Source: Nemopilema nomurai
Taxonomy: Eukaryota; Cnidaria; Scyphozoa; Rhizostomeae; Rhizostomatidae
Length of the DNA stretch: 64,000 nucleotides
Direction: 5' to 3'
Assembly: GCA_003864495.1 (NCBI GenBank)
Contig: ML133498.1
Coordinates: 581,418 to 645,417, forward strand
The number at the start of each line of letters is the position of its first letter. The first letter of the stretch is position 1. Below the pieces are notes generated by a model. The model saw only the letters and a program-made list of their open reading frames with translations. It was not told where the DNA came from and did not search any database. The translations under genes were made by a program, and so were the position numbers. Positions 21,613 to 35,900 of this stretch are shown piece after piece.

Positions 21613-24600
21613 TTCACGTTTTTCCAAGGCTATAGGCTTACTATTTATGGTGAGAAAAGCGATCGCCCAAAATCTGCTGCAGTTTCAAAACACAGTTTAG
21701 AAAGCAGTAGTATTGCTCTTGGATTGTATCTAGAGCCCTTTTCTAAGAAGAGCAGACGATTTTTGAGCAAAAAATTTTGTATATGAAATTCACGTTTTTC
21801 CAAGGCTATAGGCTTACTATTTATGGTGAGAAAAGCGATCGCCCAAAATCTGCTGCAAATTTCAAAACACAGTTTAGAAAACAGTAGTATTGCTCTTGGA
21901 TTGTATCTAGAGCCCTTTTCTAAGAAGAGCAGACGATTTTTGAGCAAAAAATTTTGTATATAAAATTCACGTTTTTCCAAGGCTATAGGCTTACTATTTA
22001 TGGTGAGAAAAGCGATCGCCCAAAATCTGCTGCATTCAAAACACAGTTTAGAAAACAGTAGTATTGCTCTTGGATTGTATCTAGAGCCCTTTTCTAAGAA
22101 GAGCAGACGATTTTTGAGCAAAAAATTTTGCATATAAATTCACGTTTTTCCAAGGCTATAGGCTTACTATTTATGGTGAGAAAAGCGATCGCCCAAAATC
22201 TGCTGCTTTCAAAACACAGTTTAGAAAACAGTAGTATTGCTCTTGGATTGTATCTAGAGCCCTTTTCTAAGAAGAGCAGACGATTTTTGAGCAAAAAATT
22301 TTGCATATAAAATTCACGTTTTTCCAAGGCTATAGGCTTACTATTTATGGTGAGAAAAGCGATCGCCCAAAATCTGCTGCAAATTCAAAACACAGTTTAG
22401 AAAACAGTAGTATTGCTCTTGGATTGTATCTAGAGCCCTTTTCTAAGAAGAGCAGACGATTTTTGAGCAAAAAATTTTGCATTTAAAATTCACGTTTTTC
22501 CAAGGCTATAGGCTTACTATTTATGGTGAAAAAAGCGATCGCCCAAAATCTGCTGATTCAAAACACAGTTTAGAAAACAGTAGTATTGCTCTTGGATTGT
22601 ATCTAGAGCCCTTTTCTAAGAAGAGCAGACGATTTTTGAGCAAAAAATTTTGCATTTAAAATTCACGTTTTTCCAAGGCTATAGGCTTACTATTTATGGT
22701 GAAAAAAGCGATCGCCCAAAATCTGCTGCTTCAAAACACAGTTTAGAAAACAGTAGTATTGCTCTTGGATTGTATCTAGAGCCCTTTTCTAAGAAGAGCA
22801 GACGATTTTTGAGCAAAAAATTTTGCATTTAAAATTCACGTTTTTCCAAGGCTATAGGCTTACTATTTATGGTGAAAAAGCGATCGCCCAAAATCTGCTG
22901 ATTCAAAACACAGTTTAGAAAACAGTAGTATTGCTCTTGGATTGTATCTAGAGCCCTTTTCTAAGAAGAGCAGACGATTTTTGAGCAAAAAATTTTGCAT
23001 TTAAAATTCACGTTTTTCCAAGGCTATAGGCTTACTATTTATGGTGAAAAAGCGATCGCCCAAAATCTGCTGCATTCAAAACACAGTTTAGAAAACAGTA
23101 GTATTGCTCTTGGTTGTATCTAGAGCCCTTTTCTAAGAAGAGCAGACGTTTTTGAGCAAAAAATTTTGCATTTAAAATTCACGTTTTTCCAAGGCTATAG
23201 GCTTACTATTTATGGTGAAAAAGCGATCGCCCAAAATCTGCTGCATTCAAAACACAGTTTAGAAAACTGTAGTAGTGCTTGGTTATATCTAGAGCCCTTT
23301 TCTAACAAGGCAGGATTTTTGAGCAAAAAATTTTGCATTTAAAATTCACGTTTTTCCAAGGCTATAGGCTTACTATTTATGGTGAAAAATCGATCGCCAA
23401 AATCTGCTGCAGTTTAGAACGCAGTTAGAAACAGTAGTATTGCTCTTGGATTGTATCTAGAGCCCTTTTCTAAGAAGAGCAGACGATTTTTGAGCAAAAA
23501 ATTTTGCATATAAAATTCACGTTTTTCCAAGGCTATAGGCTTACTATTTATGGTGAAAAAACGATCGCCCAAAATCTGCTGCAAATTCAAAACACAGTTT
23601 AGAAAACAGTAGTATTGCTCTTGGATTGTATCTAGAGCCCTTTTCTAAGAAGAGCAGACGATTTTTGAGCAAAAAATTTTGCATTTAAAATTCACGTTTT
23701 TCAAGGCTATAGGCTTACTATTTATGGTGAGAAAAGCGATCGCCCAAAATCTGCTGCAAATTCAAAACACAGTTTAGAAAACAGTAGTATTGCTCTTGGA
23801 TTGTATCTAGAGCCCTTTTCTAAGAAGAGCAGACGATTTTTGAGCAAAAAATTTTGCATTTAAAATTCACGTTTTTCCAAGGCTATAGGCTTACTATTTA
23901 TGGTGAAAAAGCGATCGCCCAAAATCTGCTGCAAATTCAAAACACAGTTTAGAAAACAGTAGTATTGCTCTTGGATTGTATCTAGAGCCCTTTTCTAAGA
24001 AGAGCAGACGATTTTTGAGCAAAAAATTTTGCATTTAAAATTCACGTTTTTCCAAGGCTATAGGCTTACTAATATGGTGAGAAAAGCGATCGCCCAAAAT
24101 CTGCTGAAATTCAAAACACAGTTTAGAAAACAGTAGTATTGCTCTTGGATTGTATCTAGAGCCCTTTTCTAAGAAGAGCAGACGATTTTTGAGCAAAAAA
24201 TTTTGCATTTAAAATTCACGTTTTTCAAGCGCTATAGGCTTACTATTTATGGTGAAGAAAAGCGATCGCCCAAAATCTGCTGATTAAAAACACAGTTTAG
24301 AAAACAGTAGTATTGCTCTTGGATTGTATCTAGAGCCCTTTTCTAAGAAGAGCAGACGATTTTTGAGCAAAAAATTTTGCATTTAAAATTCACGTTTTTC
24401 CAAGGCTATAGGCTTACTATTTATGGTGAGAAAAGCGATCGCCCAAAATCTGCTGCAAATTCAAAACACAGTTTAGAAAACAGTAGTATTGCTCTTGGAT
24501 TGTATCTAGAGCCCTTTTCTAAGAAGAGCAGACGATTTTGAGCAAAAAATTTTGCATTAAAATTCACGTTTTTCCAAGGCTATAGGCTTTACTATTTATG

Positions 24601-25512
24601 GTGAAAAAGCGATCGCCCAAAAATCTGCTGATTTCAAAACACAGTTTAGAAAACAGTAGTATTGCTCTTGGATTGTATCTAGAGCCCTTTTCTAAGAAGA
24701 GCAGACGATTTTTGAGCAAAAAATTTTGCATTTAAAATTCACGTTTTTCCAAGGCTATAGGCTTACTATTTATGGTGAAAAAGCGATCGCCCAAAATCTG
24801 CTGCATTAAAACACAGTTTAGAAAACAGTAGTATTGCTCTTGGGTATCTAGAGCCCTTTTCTAAAAGAGCAGACGATTTTTGAGCAAAAAATTTTGCATT
24901 TAAAATTCACGTTTTTCCAAGGCTATAGGCTTACTATTTATGGTGAAAAAGCGATCGCCCAAAATCTGCTGCAGTTTCAAAACACAGTTTAGAAAACTGT
25001 AGTAGTGCTCTTGGTTGTATCTAGAGCCCTTTTCTAAGAGCAAACGATTTTTGAGCAAAAAATTTTGCATATAAAATTCACGTTTTTCCAAGGCTATAGG
25101 CTTACTATTTATGGTGAAAAAAGCGATCGCCCAAAATCTGCTGCAGTTTCAAAACACAGTTTAGAAAAACAGTAGTATTGCTCTTGGATTGTATCTAGAG
25201 CCCTTTTCTAAGAAGAGCAGACGATTTTTGAGCAAAAAATTTTGCATTTAAAATTCACGTTTTTGCAAGGCTATAGGCTTACTATTTATGGTGAAGAAAT
25301 CGATCGCCCAAAATCTGCTGCAGTTTAGAAACACAGTTTAGAAAACTGTAGTAGTGCTCTTGGTTATATCTAGAGCCCTTTTCTAACAAGGGCCAACGAT
25401 TTTTGAGCAAAAAATTTTGCATTTAAAATTCACGTTTTTGCAAGGCTATAGGCTTACTATTTATGGTGAAAAAAGCGATCGCCCAAAATCTTCTGCAGTT
25501 TTAAAACACAGT
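21613..25512. repeat. Satellite array, unit about 174 bp, 22 full copies plus a partial
   Basis: Units start at TTCACGTTTTTCCAAGGC, with spacing 167-177 bp. Each carries the palindrome GCGATCGC (sometimes CGATCG), the block TCTAGAGCCCTTTTCTAAG and an AAAAAATTTTGCAT end. Copies are almost identical apart from three spots: the A-run before GCGATCGC, a variable 1-7 bp stretch right after CTGCTG, and occasional small deletions. Two or three copies near 23200 and 25000-25400 share variants such as GTAGTAGTGCT and TTATATCTAG. Decayed sequence with unit-like pieces continues to about 25670. Open frames of 60-160 codons on both strands arise because several units are 174 bp (a multiple of three); they are not genes. 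Confidence 0.96.
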
Positions 25513-25768
25513 GGATTTTTGGGGAATCTATTTAGCGCGGTTTCAAAAGCAATGTTGGAAAATCAAACCTAGTGCTCTTGGGATGCAAGTCTTACATCAT
25601 CTTTAGTAGAGGATATTTGAGCGCAAGATTTTGCGTTAAAAATTCTCATTTTACTAGGGCTATAGGCTTGCGGTCGCCAAAGAGCCAACATATTTTGGAA
25701 ATAAACAGCGTTGAAGACAAATCTAGTACTCTATAGATATATCTACAGCCTAACTCTATCAAAACATC

Positions 25769-26055
25769 CTAAATAGACCTTATATTTACCTTGGCCATGG
25801 ATACACCCCTAAACAGACCTTATATTTTACCTTGACCATGGATCCACACCTAAACAGACCTTATATTTCACATTGGCCATGGATCCACCCCTAAACAGAC
25901 CCTATAGTTCGCCTTGGCCATGGATCCACCCCTAAACAGACCCTATAGTTCACCTTGGACATGGATCCACCCCTAAACAGACCTTATATTTCGCCTTGGC
26001 CATGGATCCACCCCTAAAGAGACCCTATAGTTCACCTTGGCCATGGCCAAGCAAT
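25769..26055. repeat. 41-bp minisatellite, seven copies
   Basis: The unit starts TAAACAGACCTTATATTTCG and continues CCTTGGCCATGGATCCACCCC, repeating at 25769, 25810, 25851, 25892, 25933, 25974 and 26015. Two subtypes alternate (CTTATATTTC and CCTATAGTTC). A partial GGATCCACCCC recurs at about 26070. Confidence 0.92.
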
Positions 26056-28228
26056 GGTCGCATACTTTGCTGGATCCACCCCTGAACATCTCGGTGTTGC
26101 TGTCAACATTTCACATCAGCATGATAAAAAATGCCAAATTCGGGTAGGGTTTCAAGAAGAGGAAGAAATTTGAACATATAGGGTTATTGAGTAAAATCAT
26201 ACAAAACTATATGAAGATTTGCGAAAACAATTACAATATATTATCTATTTTGGCTAAGTTCGATGACTGTTTGTTTTTGCTGGTACATTCGTGAAACTGA
26301 AAACAAAGAAAATATAGATAAACAAGTGAAAGGCTCAGAGATTAACGGCAAACAAACATTATTTCTTTAGTAAATGGAAACCCAGTATATTAAGCGTAGC
26401 AAGTCAGTAGAGGTCGGATTATATTATTTAACCAGAAGCCCACAAACCCTTCATTCGGTCATCTGGCAGTGGGGCATAGGTTGGAAAGAATTGTGAGCCA
26501 TTATCAGTTACATCTCAGTATTTTCAGTGAGACCGTCAGTCGTGGCACATAAATGAAAGGATTGGTAACTTTATCTTTGCAGTTGAAACGAAATTAAGGT
26601 ATCCATTAACTATAGATAAGCGCGATTGATACGTAATCTGGAGCTTGGATAAGGTAGGTGGAAGAAACAATGCCAGTCCTCTCGGGAATAAAAATGGCTT
26701 TCGAATGTTATTAGACCTGATTGACATTTGAAAACCAAATAACGGAATTACTATTATGACGCCATTAAGAGCAGCAATTCCTTTAAGACTTACCGACTGA
26801 GCTTAAAAAGGTTCTTCTCCTCCTCATGGCTTTTATCCATAGTCCTTAAAAGTCAAATTAGAAAAAATAAGTAGATGGCTTCATGTAAATTGGTCTTTAG
26901 ACTATATCTATCTACAGGAGCAGAGGTACCAGGGGGAAGAAGGGGGACAAGTACAAAGTTTAGATTTGCCGACAATAGCGTTTGGCTTTAGGGCGTGCTT
27001 GGGATAAGGGCGTGGTTTAATTCTCAATTTACAGTCCCACTCCATATCTTGGCAAATCTTAAAAGACTCTGCACTTAGAAACACCAACCAATATACGCAG
27101 TGGATTGCCTTAGCATTAGAACGTTTATTCTTCTTTGTGGTGGGCTTCCATGCTATAATCTTTCATGCGTTCTATTGGAAATGCGCCGTAAGTAAAACAA
27201 AACAAGACAGTAGCAAAATTCCATTATTTGCAGATGAAAGTCGAAAAATGTGCCGACAGCCATAAAATTGGGGGTACAGTTCCCCCCTAAACCACCACAC
27301 CACGTTAGTTACGATTAAAATCGATAAAAAAATCGAGGAAAATAAATTACTTTTATGACGTGGAATGTCAGCTTACCAAAAAGCAACAACAAAGAAGCTA
27401 ATAAATAGGATTCACAGATGAAGCTGTATTTTGGAAAAAAGCTAAAAGAGAACATTTGCAGAGAACTCAAAACTTCTTGACGAAATAACATAGAATATTT
27501 GTATTTCTACCTTCTAATATACTTTTGATCTCTGTGCGTCTTTTGTTTCTCTTTTTCGTGAATCTCAGTCTAAAAGATGAGGCTAATAAGTTAATAGGTA
27601 CAGAAAAATTGAGAAAGTTGGGATCTTGCCTTATTGGCTGTTGCTGGGAAGTAAAAACATGGGTTTAAAAAAAGTTCTCAGGAACACTTACAAAAAATAC
27701 ATCCAGGTGTCGAAAAGATATATGGTTATTATCTGAAAACCAAATTAATTGCATGTTTCTATGGTGCATGCACATTTCTCTTAAATGTTCCATATATGCT
27801 GCCAGCATATAAAAATGAAACTGAACTCAATATTTTCAAAAGATCAATAAAGAAATACCCTTTTCCCCTCAAATGTTTTCTTTCTATCATCCTGTTCTGC
27901 AAGCCAGTCACGTTGGTACTGCATGCTAAGCAATTGCCCGATGCTGGCATCATCCTTTCTCTTCATGCTTGTGACAGAGACAAAATAAATTTGAATAAGC
28001 CAGAAAGCAGCAAGCGAATGAATTGTTTATAAAGCAGCAAGCAAGGAAACCTGAAGATTTCATATTGAAAACAAAAGTTTGACCAGAGGCAGGAAGAAAA
28101 TGCTAAAAAATTAAGCTCTTGTCTAAAATGAATGGAAGACTTTGGTACCACTGGGACATGTTTTCAAACAAGTTTGGAATAGGCAGAGAGATGAAATTTT
28201 GTCAATAGGTACAGATATCAATATCTTC
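26056..28228. other. Intergenic sequence, no gene recognised
   Basis: AT-rich sequence between the repeats and the C7orf57-like gene. Only short frames (up to 78 codons) without domains are present. It includes the 3' flank of the minus-strand C7orf57-like gene. Confidence 0.45.
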
Positions 28229-30288
28229 TTACATTTCTGGGAATTTGGTTTGATTAGGTCTATCACAATCTAGCCCACTCTTTGTAGCCCCATTTAAGTA
28301 CTTGCTTTTAGCCAGGGATGGAAACTTCAAGGGTGTTGATTTGACTTTTCTCTCTTGATGCTCCACTGCTTCCCTGTCGAAAAAATTAAGTTACTTAGAA
28401 ATATTTTATGTATATTTTGAAAGTGAATTAGTGAGTCAGGTGATTTAGTTAGCATACAAACAGGTTTATAAATGAACATGTAAAAGCAGAAAGACTATCA
28501 GAGTTGCTGAACAATTTTTTCTTCTGTAAATAAAAGGCATGTAGCCACCTCTCCAGGCCAATGGACATCCTTAAACTTGAAGAGACCAAAATCCAAAATG
28601 ATACAAGGGCTTGTTGTTGTCATGTGCATAATGGCAGCAAGTTTTGTTGTCATGGAAGTTGATGAACAGAAAAGAGTCAATACTTTAGATAAGGGTGGTG
28701 GAACATTTAAAGGAATTTTCTAATAAAACTGTGTACCTTTTCCAGTATGACATATCATCAAAGGCCAAGATTTCTCTTTTCTTCTTTGCTAAAGCAATTT
28801 CCTGTGGGGTCTCTTTGTGCTCACCAGAACCCTCATGAATATACCACTCTGGATATGCTGATTTGTATGTGGTGCTACGAAAATTAGGAATTTTATGTCT
28901 GAGGAACCTAATTTAGGAAAATTTCCTGGATGTAAGAAATTAGCAAGTGTGTTGATATGCTGATAAACAGCTTAGACATACAATGCACCAAAGCCTAGGC
29001 AGGTATAAATCTAGTAACTGACTGAATTTGCTCCTCTTCAGGTTCTCCAGGATCATCAGGGGGACCATCATGGTCAAACCAATCAACTCGGGGGTAGTGC
29101 ACAGCTCCTTTTGTTGAAGGCTTGTGCTCTCTGTATATGAAAATATCTGTTGAAAAAGAATGAAAGGTCACAAATCTCTATGTTAATTTAGCAGGGTTGG
29201 GGCACAAAATGGACTCAAACTGGAAAAAACAACTTGGTATTTAATCTATGACAAAAGAGCTGTTGGAAAACTCTGAATATAGCATCACCTTTTCTGCCTC
29301 CTTGTTTGGCAAGTTTCACATATTTTGAGTCAGTCTCTCTAATCCATTTTCTCCTGAGATGTATATTTTCATTCAGGTCCATTGGTGAATTATCTATATC
29401 ACCGATTCCTGGAATCTGAGAAACCGGAATGGCTTGAGATGATTTGATACTTTTGTCTTTGTTTGTTCTAGGTGCATGGTAAAACCAGTCTGTAAAGAGA
29501 CATATACAAAACAATAAGATATTCTGATTCTTTGCAAGGCCAATGTTGTTACCATATCTTCTTGTGCTTATCTTTATCAAAATCCAACTATCATCCTTAT
29601 TTGTATCACCTTCGTCTAATTTTTGAAACAATTAGAAGACACACTGTTAGAAAAGTGGCTTGTGTGCACAGTTAGCTATAAACAGAAAGTTAAAGGTAGT
29701 GCTGGATCCACAAACAATATCCCCCATCCTTAAGATATTTTCAACATCTAAATTTACAGAATACATTTGATTTTATTTTGAAAAAAGTATGGTTATGATT
29801 TTGTATATTTAATAATTGGATATCATATCACAGGTGTTTCTTCTTGGAAGATTTTAAAGCTTCAAACTTTAAAACAAATCAAAAATCCATACAAGGGTTT
29901 TTTATGTTGCTGCATGTATTCACATTCACACATTCACAAAATAATAGCCCATGTCTACAGTACTTTTGACATTTACTTGACACTTACATACAACTCTGTA
30001 AGAATTTAATTGTTGGAAATACTGAAGTAACTTGGCCGTACAATCATTAAATGAGACGTAGAAATGCGAAAGATCAAATGTGTCTAATCACTGATGTTGA
30101 TCATCTTATGAAAGTACAGAATCCTTTTTGGCATCTAAGTTGATTAGCTCGCTTTCCTAAACCGTAACACACTCATTTCAAAAGCCAAATTTAATGTTAC
30201 CTTGTCCAGAAACTCTTTGACGTGAAAAAGCATCCGTCTTTCCATTGTGAATGCTGGAAGAGATCATCTTGTCGTTTGTATTTGTCAT
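28229..30288 (-). CDS. C7orf57: C7orf57-like protein
   Basis: Six exons, 30288-30201, 29615-29553, 29489-29289, 29146-29023, 28874-28737 and 28373-28229, give 252 residues with agreeing phases. The start is the first ATG of the 5'-most exon (MTNTNDKMISSS). Conserved features of the vertebrate C7orf57 family are the DWFYHAP tryptophan motif, SQIPGIGDI, RRKWIRETDSKYVKLAKQGG, a second DWF-type motif (VDWFDHDGPPDD), a PEWYIHE segment and SKYLNGATKSG near the end. No membrane segment or signal peptide is seen; the protein is short, charged and probably cytosolic. The biochemical role is unknown. The 63-nt second exon begins and ends in the same phase and can be skipped without a frameshift. A link to ciliated cells has been suggested from expression but cannot be judged here. 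Confidence 0.82.
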
Positions 30289-32914
30289 TTCAGTATTTTC
30301 GGCAGAGGGCCTTCCGTAAAATGTTTTGAGGAAATGAACACTGCTGTGTTATGAATGCACGTCCTACGGCGCACCAAATGTTGTTAGAAACAAAATCACG
30401 CCTCAAACTGTAAACAACGATTCAAATGATTCGGTCGTCAATTATCACTATGGCAACAAGTGCAAACAGTAATTGCACAGTCCCCTGTGTTTTATCGTCT
30501 TGAAGTACACATAGTCTGTGTTGCTTTTCAACTTATAGGACAGCATTGAGTGGATAATGAAAAGGCAGGGTAAAGTTTGTGAAAGGGCATGAAACAGAAG
30601 TCTTGATGGCTTCTTGGTTTTTATGGGGTGCTTGTACACACATATGGTCTTGTAGAAACGAGTATATATATACCTTGCGAGGATCATCATCAAGCTTCTT
30701 GCAAAAAAATCAAGGCTATAGCTTACCAGATTAGACAATCTTAGTGTTAGCATGAACAGTTTTCCAAATCCATTAAACATGACTTGAAAACAATCAAATT
30801 GATATTCTATCGTTTTTTTCTCTATGGAAGATCCGAGCCATTGCTGTCTTATTCAACTTGAGAGAGAAATTGCGTTGCCTGTTGTATTCTGTTGTTCTTG
30901 CTCTGTTTCTGACTGAATTATCTGAGCTTATAATTATATTTATACTACTTTTCTAATAATAAATTTTGCTGACGAGGAATGAGAGAGGATGATGAACAGA
31001 CGAATGGGGATGGAACAGTCTAGGCTGGGGAGCGAGAAAAGATGTGTCAACATGACAAGGCGTGACCCCATGAGAAGTAAACAAACGATTCACTAAAGTT
31101 TTGACATAAAGCCCCGGCCTAACTGTCTCGTCATCTCACTCGAAATTTGTTTGAATCAAATATTGAAAGCATTTCCATTGCTAAACTCAAACGAATGGTT
31201 GTGGTGGGTTTCATATTTCCTTACAAGCTAGTGTGTAGAAATTTGATTTCTGTAATTATGCAATAACTGTTACTTTGCCATTGGAAACTGTAATTTCTTC
31301 TCTCTTACTTAAAGCAAATAACTAAGACAAACTGCCATAAAGGGCTGAGAGAGCAAGTAAAGTAAATTGCTGGAATAAAATGCTTCACTATGTTGGCCTC
31401 GGATGTACACAAAAAGTGCGAGCTGCAGCCGAAGGAAAAAGTTGTCGCTTCACAAAATGTCAAAAGATCGAGCATAGCAGAAAGGCGAGGACTGATAATA
31501 TAAAAAGAGAACATTTGAAAACTAAGTATACGTTAAAGAGTCTTTTCTCTAAATTTCGCAAAAGAACCGTTTGTTCAATCACCTGGCCTAGCCAACTCAC
31601 TGTCACTAGTGGGAGGTAAACACACTACATTTTTAACATATAAGCTACCACGATAAAAGGAAGAAATTCCAGTAACTTAATCGTACCCACAGCGCCCCCA
31701 GTTAGAGTTTTTGGGCAATAATAAAATATTCTGATGGGGAAGACATTACCTTTAAATTCATTTATAAAAGAGACATTGTGGTTTTCGGGCCACTATTCCT
31801 TGAAGAAGCTATTGAACTAACATTTGTGGAAAAAGAAAGTGCTGCTTTTGTTGCTCAAGCATAGCTTTTCATTATGTAAGCATTTATAAATCAAGTATTC
31901 CCTGGAAGCGGTGCTGACAAATTTCAAGTAAACGAAATGCTAATGAACACGAGCACCAGCCTAGTTGAATTACTCACAGAAATGCGGGCACTTTTCAGAG
32001 TACACTCCCCTGCCTCCGTATACGCAGCTCATACACATGCTGTCACTTTCAGCAACAGGAGAAGCGAAAGACAACAACAACAACATACAAAGAACTTCAA
32101 CGTCACTTCGTTAAATGCTTCATCGAATTAAATCTCAGACAGTGTATGAAAATTAGAAATACATAATAAGCGTTAGGCATATGCGAAGCCGACGGATTTT
32201 ACAATCAATACGATGTACAAAAACGGCAGTAATTAATTACATGATTTAATGCTAAAATTACTATTTTTACTATAAGATAAAGTTTCAGAAAGGTAATTTA
32301 AAAGTTGACATTTTCGCTCCTACAAGCAAAATTCATAATAACTAGAGTACCAAGCTCTGGATATGTCAACAACAAATGTTGTTTTCTTAGGTCCCTTAGG
32401 TCCAAATGCATCGTTTAATCTACTAAAAAGTAAAAAGGCATTTACATTGCTACAGATGCGAAATACATACACGAGTACACTGCGTCCAGCGAAATTAGGT
32501 TGTATCCCAGCTTCAACCGAGCCAGGACCTCATGGTGAAAACAATTCCCGTTTCAATCTATCGGCAATTGCAAAAATCTCTGGTGGTAATGTAGAGATCT
32601 CAATTGATTTTAATTTGTTTGTAGTGACTTTGGGAGACTTTAGCGCAGAGAACATTTTGTCCACTGGACGCAAATACAACATAATTAATTTCACGTACCA
32701 ATAATCAGCACTGTAGTTATTTACATTATTAAACAAGGATTCGGTGTCACACCTCAGTGTGTCCCAGTTCGTATAAATACTTTGCTCAACTTTTTACCAG
32801 ACTATTGGTGCCCCAACAGCTGACGCTGTTTCAACCCTTACTCCAAGCCAGTGCGACATCTTCTGAATTCATAAATTGGAGAACATCTCTTGTTCAAATT
32901 GTCAAGTTTGACGT
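30289..32914. other. Intergenic sequence and 3' region of the obscurin-like gene
   Basis: No gene recognised. A 113-codon plus-strand frame at 32363-32704 and an 80-codon one at 31380-31619 have no domains. They lie beside or opposite the probable obscurin 3' UTR, whose polyadenylation site was not identified. Confidence 0.4.
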
Positions 32915-35900
32915 TTAGTCTAGATCCTCGTCAGCACCCTCTTCGTCGTTGTCACTTGTTTCTGGGGATTCGTGTGGGGACTGAATGAATGTCTTCAGCA
33001 CTGTCGAGGCTCTAACCTCTTCCAATTTGTCCTTGAAAAACGGAAAAAAACATAATGACGAAATCGCTTCTAGAGAGAAATTGCTATTGTACGAAAAGCC
33101 AAGAGTGGTTACGCCTCAAACAGGTCGTGGCCTTTTGACCCATTTATAGGGGGTGGACTCGTTGATGTGATGGTGATAATGACGATAGTAGCGAGGACAA
33201 ATTCCGATAGATTTTGAGATAAAGACCTGTCGCGTCCTGGGCAGGAGAAAAGCATATCTCGGATTAAAGAGCTTGGGCTGTCAATTGCAATTTACTAAAC
33301 ACATTATAAACAAAAGAATAATGTAGAAGCTTTTAGAGATTAAGATGTCATACCTGTTCCTTTAATGTCTCTGAGAGTTCAACTAGCGCCATCGTATCGA
33401 CGTGTGATTTCTCTCGCGGCTCTGCGAAGGACTCCTATTGGGAGGAAAGATACGTCATAGAATAGGGATACTAAACAGAAAATCAACGCGGATAGCAGTA
33501 TAACGTTTGAACAGCAACAGCAGCAACAAGGAAATTGGCAATATTAAGAGGGTTTCTTACGTCGAGCCAAGGGTCTTCGAGAAGGCTGCTTGCAGTTGGT
33601 CGTTTCCTGAAAACAAAAAAGGGCTTTGAAATCAACCAACAAAATAAACAAAAAAAAGCTTCTCTAACATGCAACAAAACCAATTTCCTTTCCTTTTCCA
33701 CTACATCTAGATAAAAGCAATGAACCTCACAATTTCCAAATGGAGAAGCCGTCTCCATATTGCAATAATGCAGAAGAGCGATACGTACTCTGGGATCCTG
33801 ATAATGATGCTCTTGATGAAAGACTTTGCTTCCTCTGTGATGGTCGCAAAGGCTTTCGGCTCAAATCTGTAGTCCAGTGCAGTCACGCTGGCCATGGTCT
33901 CGTCCTCATCGTCACAGGCAAAAGGGGAAAATCCGCTCAGCCTAACAAGGTAAAAGGAGAATTAACAGTCCCACAAACAAAACACGAGCCTGGGCAAACA
34001 TGGCCACTTGGCCACTGAAGAAGGCTTGCTCTTGAAGTTGAAAAAATCGGAAAGCGTGGACAAAATCTAGAAACGAATGCCTCTTATAACCATAATAAAA
34101 CTAGCTAAAAAACAAATTGACTTTCAAAATAGCACAATTAAATAAAAGAACTGACGGAATAGGAGCACGAAAGGAGCAATGACTTCTAGAGAATAAGAAA
34201 TGAAGTTGAATGACTACAGGAGAATACAAAACGAACGGGAGGAACAGACGTACAATGCGTAGGTGACGACACCAACTCCCCAGATGTCAGTGAAGAAGCT
34301 GATTGGCTCAAAGTTAATCATCTCTGGGGCTGTAACGAAGGATTTAGAACAGTCATTAAGTCATTGAGCCTATTTCTACAATTCTATCAAGAAAATTCCT
34401 TGATTCCTGTTCAAATGTATTATATTGGATAAAGAAACATCCATTCCTTCAATATAAAACCATTTTTGAGCGGTATTCGTAAATGATTTCGCTGAAATTA
34501 TCATGTAAGGACTATTAGCTGAATCCAAATCCTTTGAATAAATACGTACACATAAACTCAGCAGTTCCGACCATTTCTCCGACTTCCCCTTGTGGATCCG
34601 TAATTTTCCTTGAAGAGCCATAATCAATTAACTTAAGGATGTTGCCCTTAATCATGAGGTTTCCTGGCTTTATATCCAGGTGCACGATGTTTAGAGCGTG
34701 CAGATATTCCAGCGCCTCGATTAACTGAGTGATGAAGCCAGCAACATCGTCCTCACTCGTCTGGTCCATCTTGCCCAGGTGATCCAGAATCGGCACGCCA
34801 TTGATGCTTCAAAGTGACAATTCAAAATCAGATTGTTTAGATAGGGAGACACATTGCAACGTCAGCACATTTGATGTCTCAAGACAGGCAACGAGGCAGA
34901 ACCAAAATGTGGGCAATGCTGCCATTCTGCATACATGCATCAAGCATTTAAAATAACTACCTGAGAAACGTACACAACAGAGACGAGCATCGAAAGGGCT
35001 CTTGCATTTCAAAAGAGAACGCGGTTAAAACACAGGGAAACATACATCTCACTTATGAGCACGAGGTATTTGCGCACTAGGTATGCATCATGCAAAACCA
35101 GCAGATTGGGGTGTGCTAGGCCGTTCCAGGTGTTGAACTCCTTCTTCGCGATCTCCAGCGTGTCCTCGTCATACTTAACAAGCTTTGCTGCAAAAATGTC
35201 CCCAGTCTTTTTATCGGTACATTTCTTGATCACAGCAAATCTGCCCCTATGAAGACGGAAGGAAAACGTCATAAGGCATGGATAGGACCACGGAGCAGGG
35301 CTTCATCTCATCGTTGCAGTAACAGATTACTAAGTGCTTGTATATACCATTTCAAGTTGTAGCTCCTTCCATCCATGTCGTCTGTGTCAAAATCGCAAGC
35401 CATTGGAAACAAATTCAAGCTAAAAGCCTTCAAGAGGGGTTCTTATTGAAGTGCACCTAATAGCCCCGCAGAGGCAACTACAAACATGCGACATGTTTGT
35501 AACCTGTCCTTTGCTAAAAGCCTAAAACATCCTAAAGCATACACTAACTGATTGGCATTGTTACTATTTCTCGTTAGACAGAAGGCAGCTGTAGTTTCTT
35601 ACGTGTGAACGGCATAGCTCACTGCAATGAACCTGGTCAAATGGTCTTCAGGCAAGTCCATTCAGAAACATGACAGAGAAGATTGAAGAACAACCTTCAC
35701 AGTAAATGAAAGCACCCTGGAGGAACTGGAGGAAGCTGAAAACGACAACATCGCGCGCCCCTGGGAGACTACCCGCAATTGAGGGACCAATGATATCGGA
35801 GTAGCAGAGCGAAGGCTGAAAGACTGTTTGAGAGGACCTGTCAATCGCTGTCAGGCTCTCGATATCAAGCTTAGACGGGTCAATTTGTTTAAAAGCAACG

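Noticed and set aside
21645..22832. Chain of 60-162-codon frames in the satellite
   Set aside because: They repeat with each unit on both strands and arise from unit lengths divisible by three.
32363..32704. 113-codon plus-strand frame
   Set aside because: No recognisable domain and no splice partners; it lies opposite the probable obscurin 3' UTR. Kept only as a remark.
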